The position numbers and the translations under genes are program-made. The notes beneath the pieces were generated by a model. It made no database searches, had not been told where the DNA came from, and worked only from the letters and a program-made list of their open reading frames with translations. Below are positions 7,841 to 7,879 of a DNA stretch of 7,879 nucleotides, in pieces; position 1 is the first letter of the stretch; every line of letters starts with the position of its first letter. Origin of the DNA: Gammaproteobacteria bacterium (lineage in GTDB: Bacteria > Pseudomonadota > Gammaproteobacteria > DSM-16500); NCBI GenBank assembly GCA_013287025.1, contig JABDEN010000064.1, positions 1 to 7,879 on the forward strand, read 5' to 3'.

Positions 7841-7845
7841 TCCTC
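7841..7845 (-). promoter_or_regulatory. Shine-Dalgarno site for the TTG-started MBL gene
   Basis: On the minus strand this reads GAGGA (within AGAGGAAG), 8 bases before the TTG at 7832. It is the best ribosome-binding site in the window and decides the start: the first ATG-like alternatives would remove the conserved ITFIGHAGF strand, and the frame is closed by TAG just upstream. Confidence 0.75.
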
Positions 7846-7879
7846 TATGTTGAAGTCACGTTGAGAGCGCTGTATTTTT

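Noticed and set aside
7590..7853. Plus-strand open frame of 87 codons opposite the MBL gene.
   Set aside because: It lies antisense to the conserved MBL N-terminus with the HEHKDH motif, has no recognisable domain, and its Cys residues come from antisense codons.
7845..7879. Possible C-terminus of another minus-strand gene just upstream of the MBL gene (for example a frame ending ...SALNVTST at TAG 7845-7847).
   Set aside because: Only about ten codons are visible and all three minus frames can be read to some stop near here. Nothing identifies a protein, so no gene is called.

Overview
The window is an AT-rich, densely packed piece of a surface-polysaccharide locus (O-antigen or capsule type). 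It most likely comes from a Gram-negative gammaproteobacterium: it encodes a Wza-type outer-membrane lipoprotein and Wzc-type co-polymerase, plus sugar-nucleotide enzymes of the Pseudomonas/Bordetella Wbp/Wlb kind. The low GC, A-rich coding sequence and weak Shine-Dalgarno sites would fit a Legionellales-like lineage, but that is only a guess. No RNA genes, insertion sequences or CRISPR repeats were found, and no stretch over 300 bases lacks a gene.

Left part (1-6808, + strand): five genes lie in one tight run with gaps of 4 to 16 bases, so they probably form one operon. They are a UDP-HexNAc 6-dehydrogenase (wbpA-like, cut by the left edge), a Gfo/Idh/MocA 3-dehydrogenase (wbpB-like), a membrane-anchored UDP-GlcNAc 4,6-dehydratase (wbpM/capD-like), a short Wza-like export lipoprotein, and a Wzc-like co-polymerase/kinase. 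The first two would feed a 2,3-diamino-glucuronic acid pathway and the third a 6-deoxy-HexNAc such as QuiNAc or FucNAc. The last two would control chain length and export. The aminotransferase (WbpE), acetyltransferase (WbpD), glycosyltransferases, flippase and polymerase are not in this window.

Right part (7832-6702, - strand): a convergent gene encodes a metallo-beta-lactamase-fold protein that resembles the MBL half of the CMAH/NamH family of nucleotide-sugar N-acetyl hydroxylases, but no Rieske domain is visible. It begins with TTG behind a strong Shine-Dalgarno site.

The most interesting place is where the two halves meet. The Wzc-like and MBL genes overlap tail to tail by 107 bases. 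The Wzc protein stops just after its Walker B region and has no C-terminal part or tyrosine tail. Three of its kinase motifs are eroded. The MBL protein's last residues are antisense to Wzc-homologous sequence. The simplest reading is a deletion that joined two convergent genes and cost both their 3' ends, leaving a co-polymerase with a dead or dying kinase.
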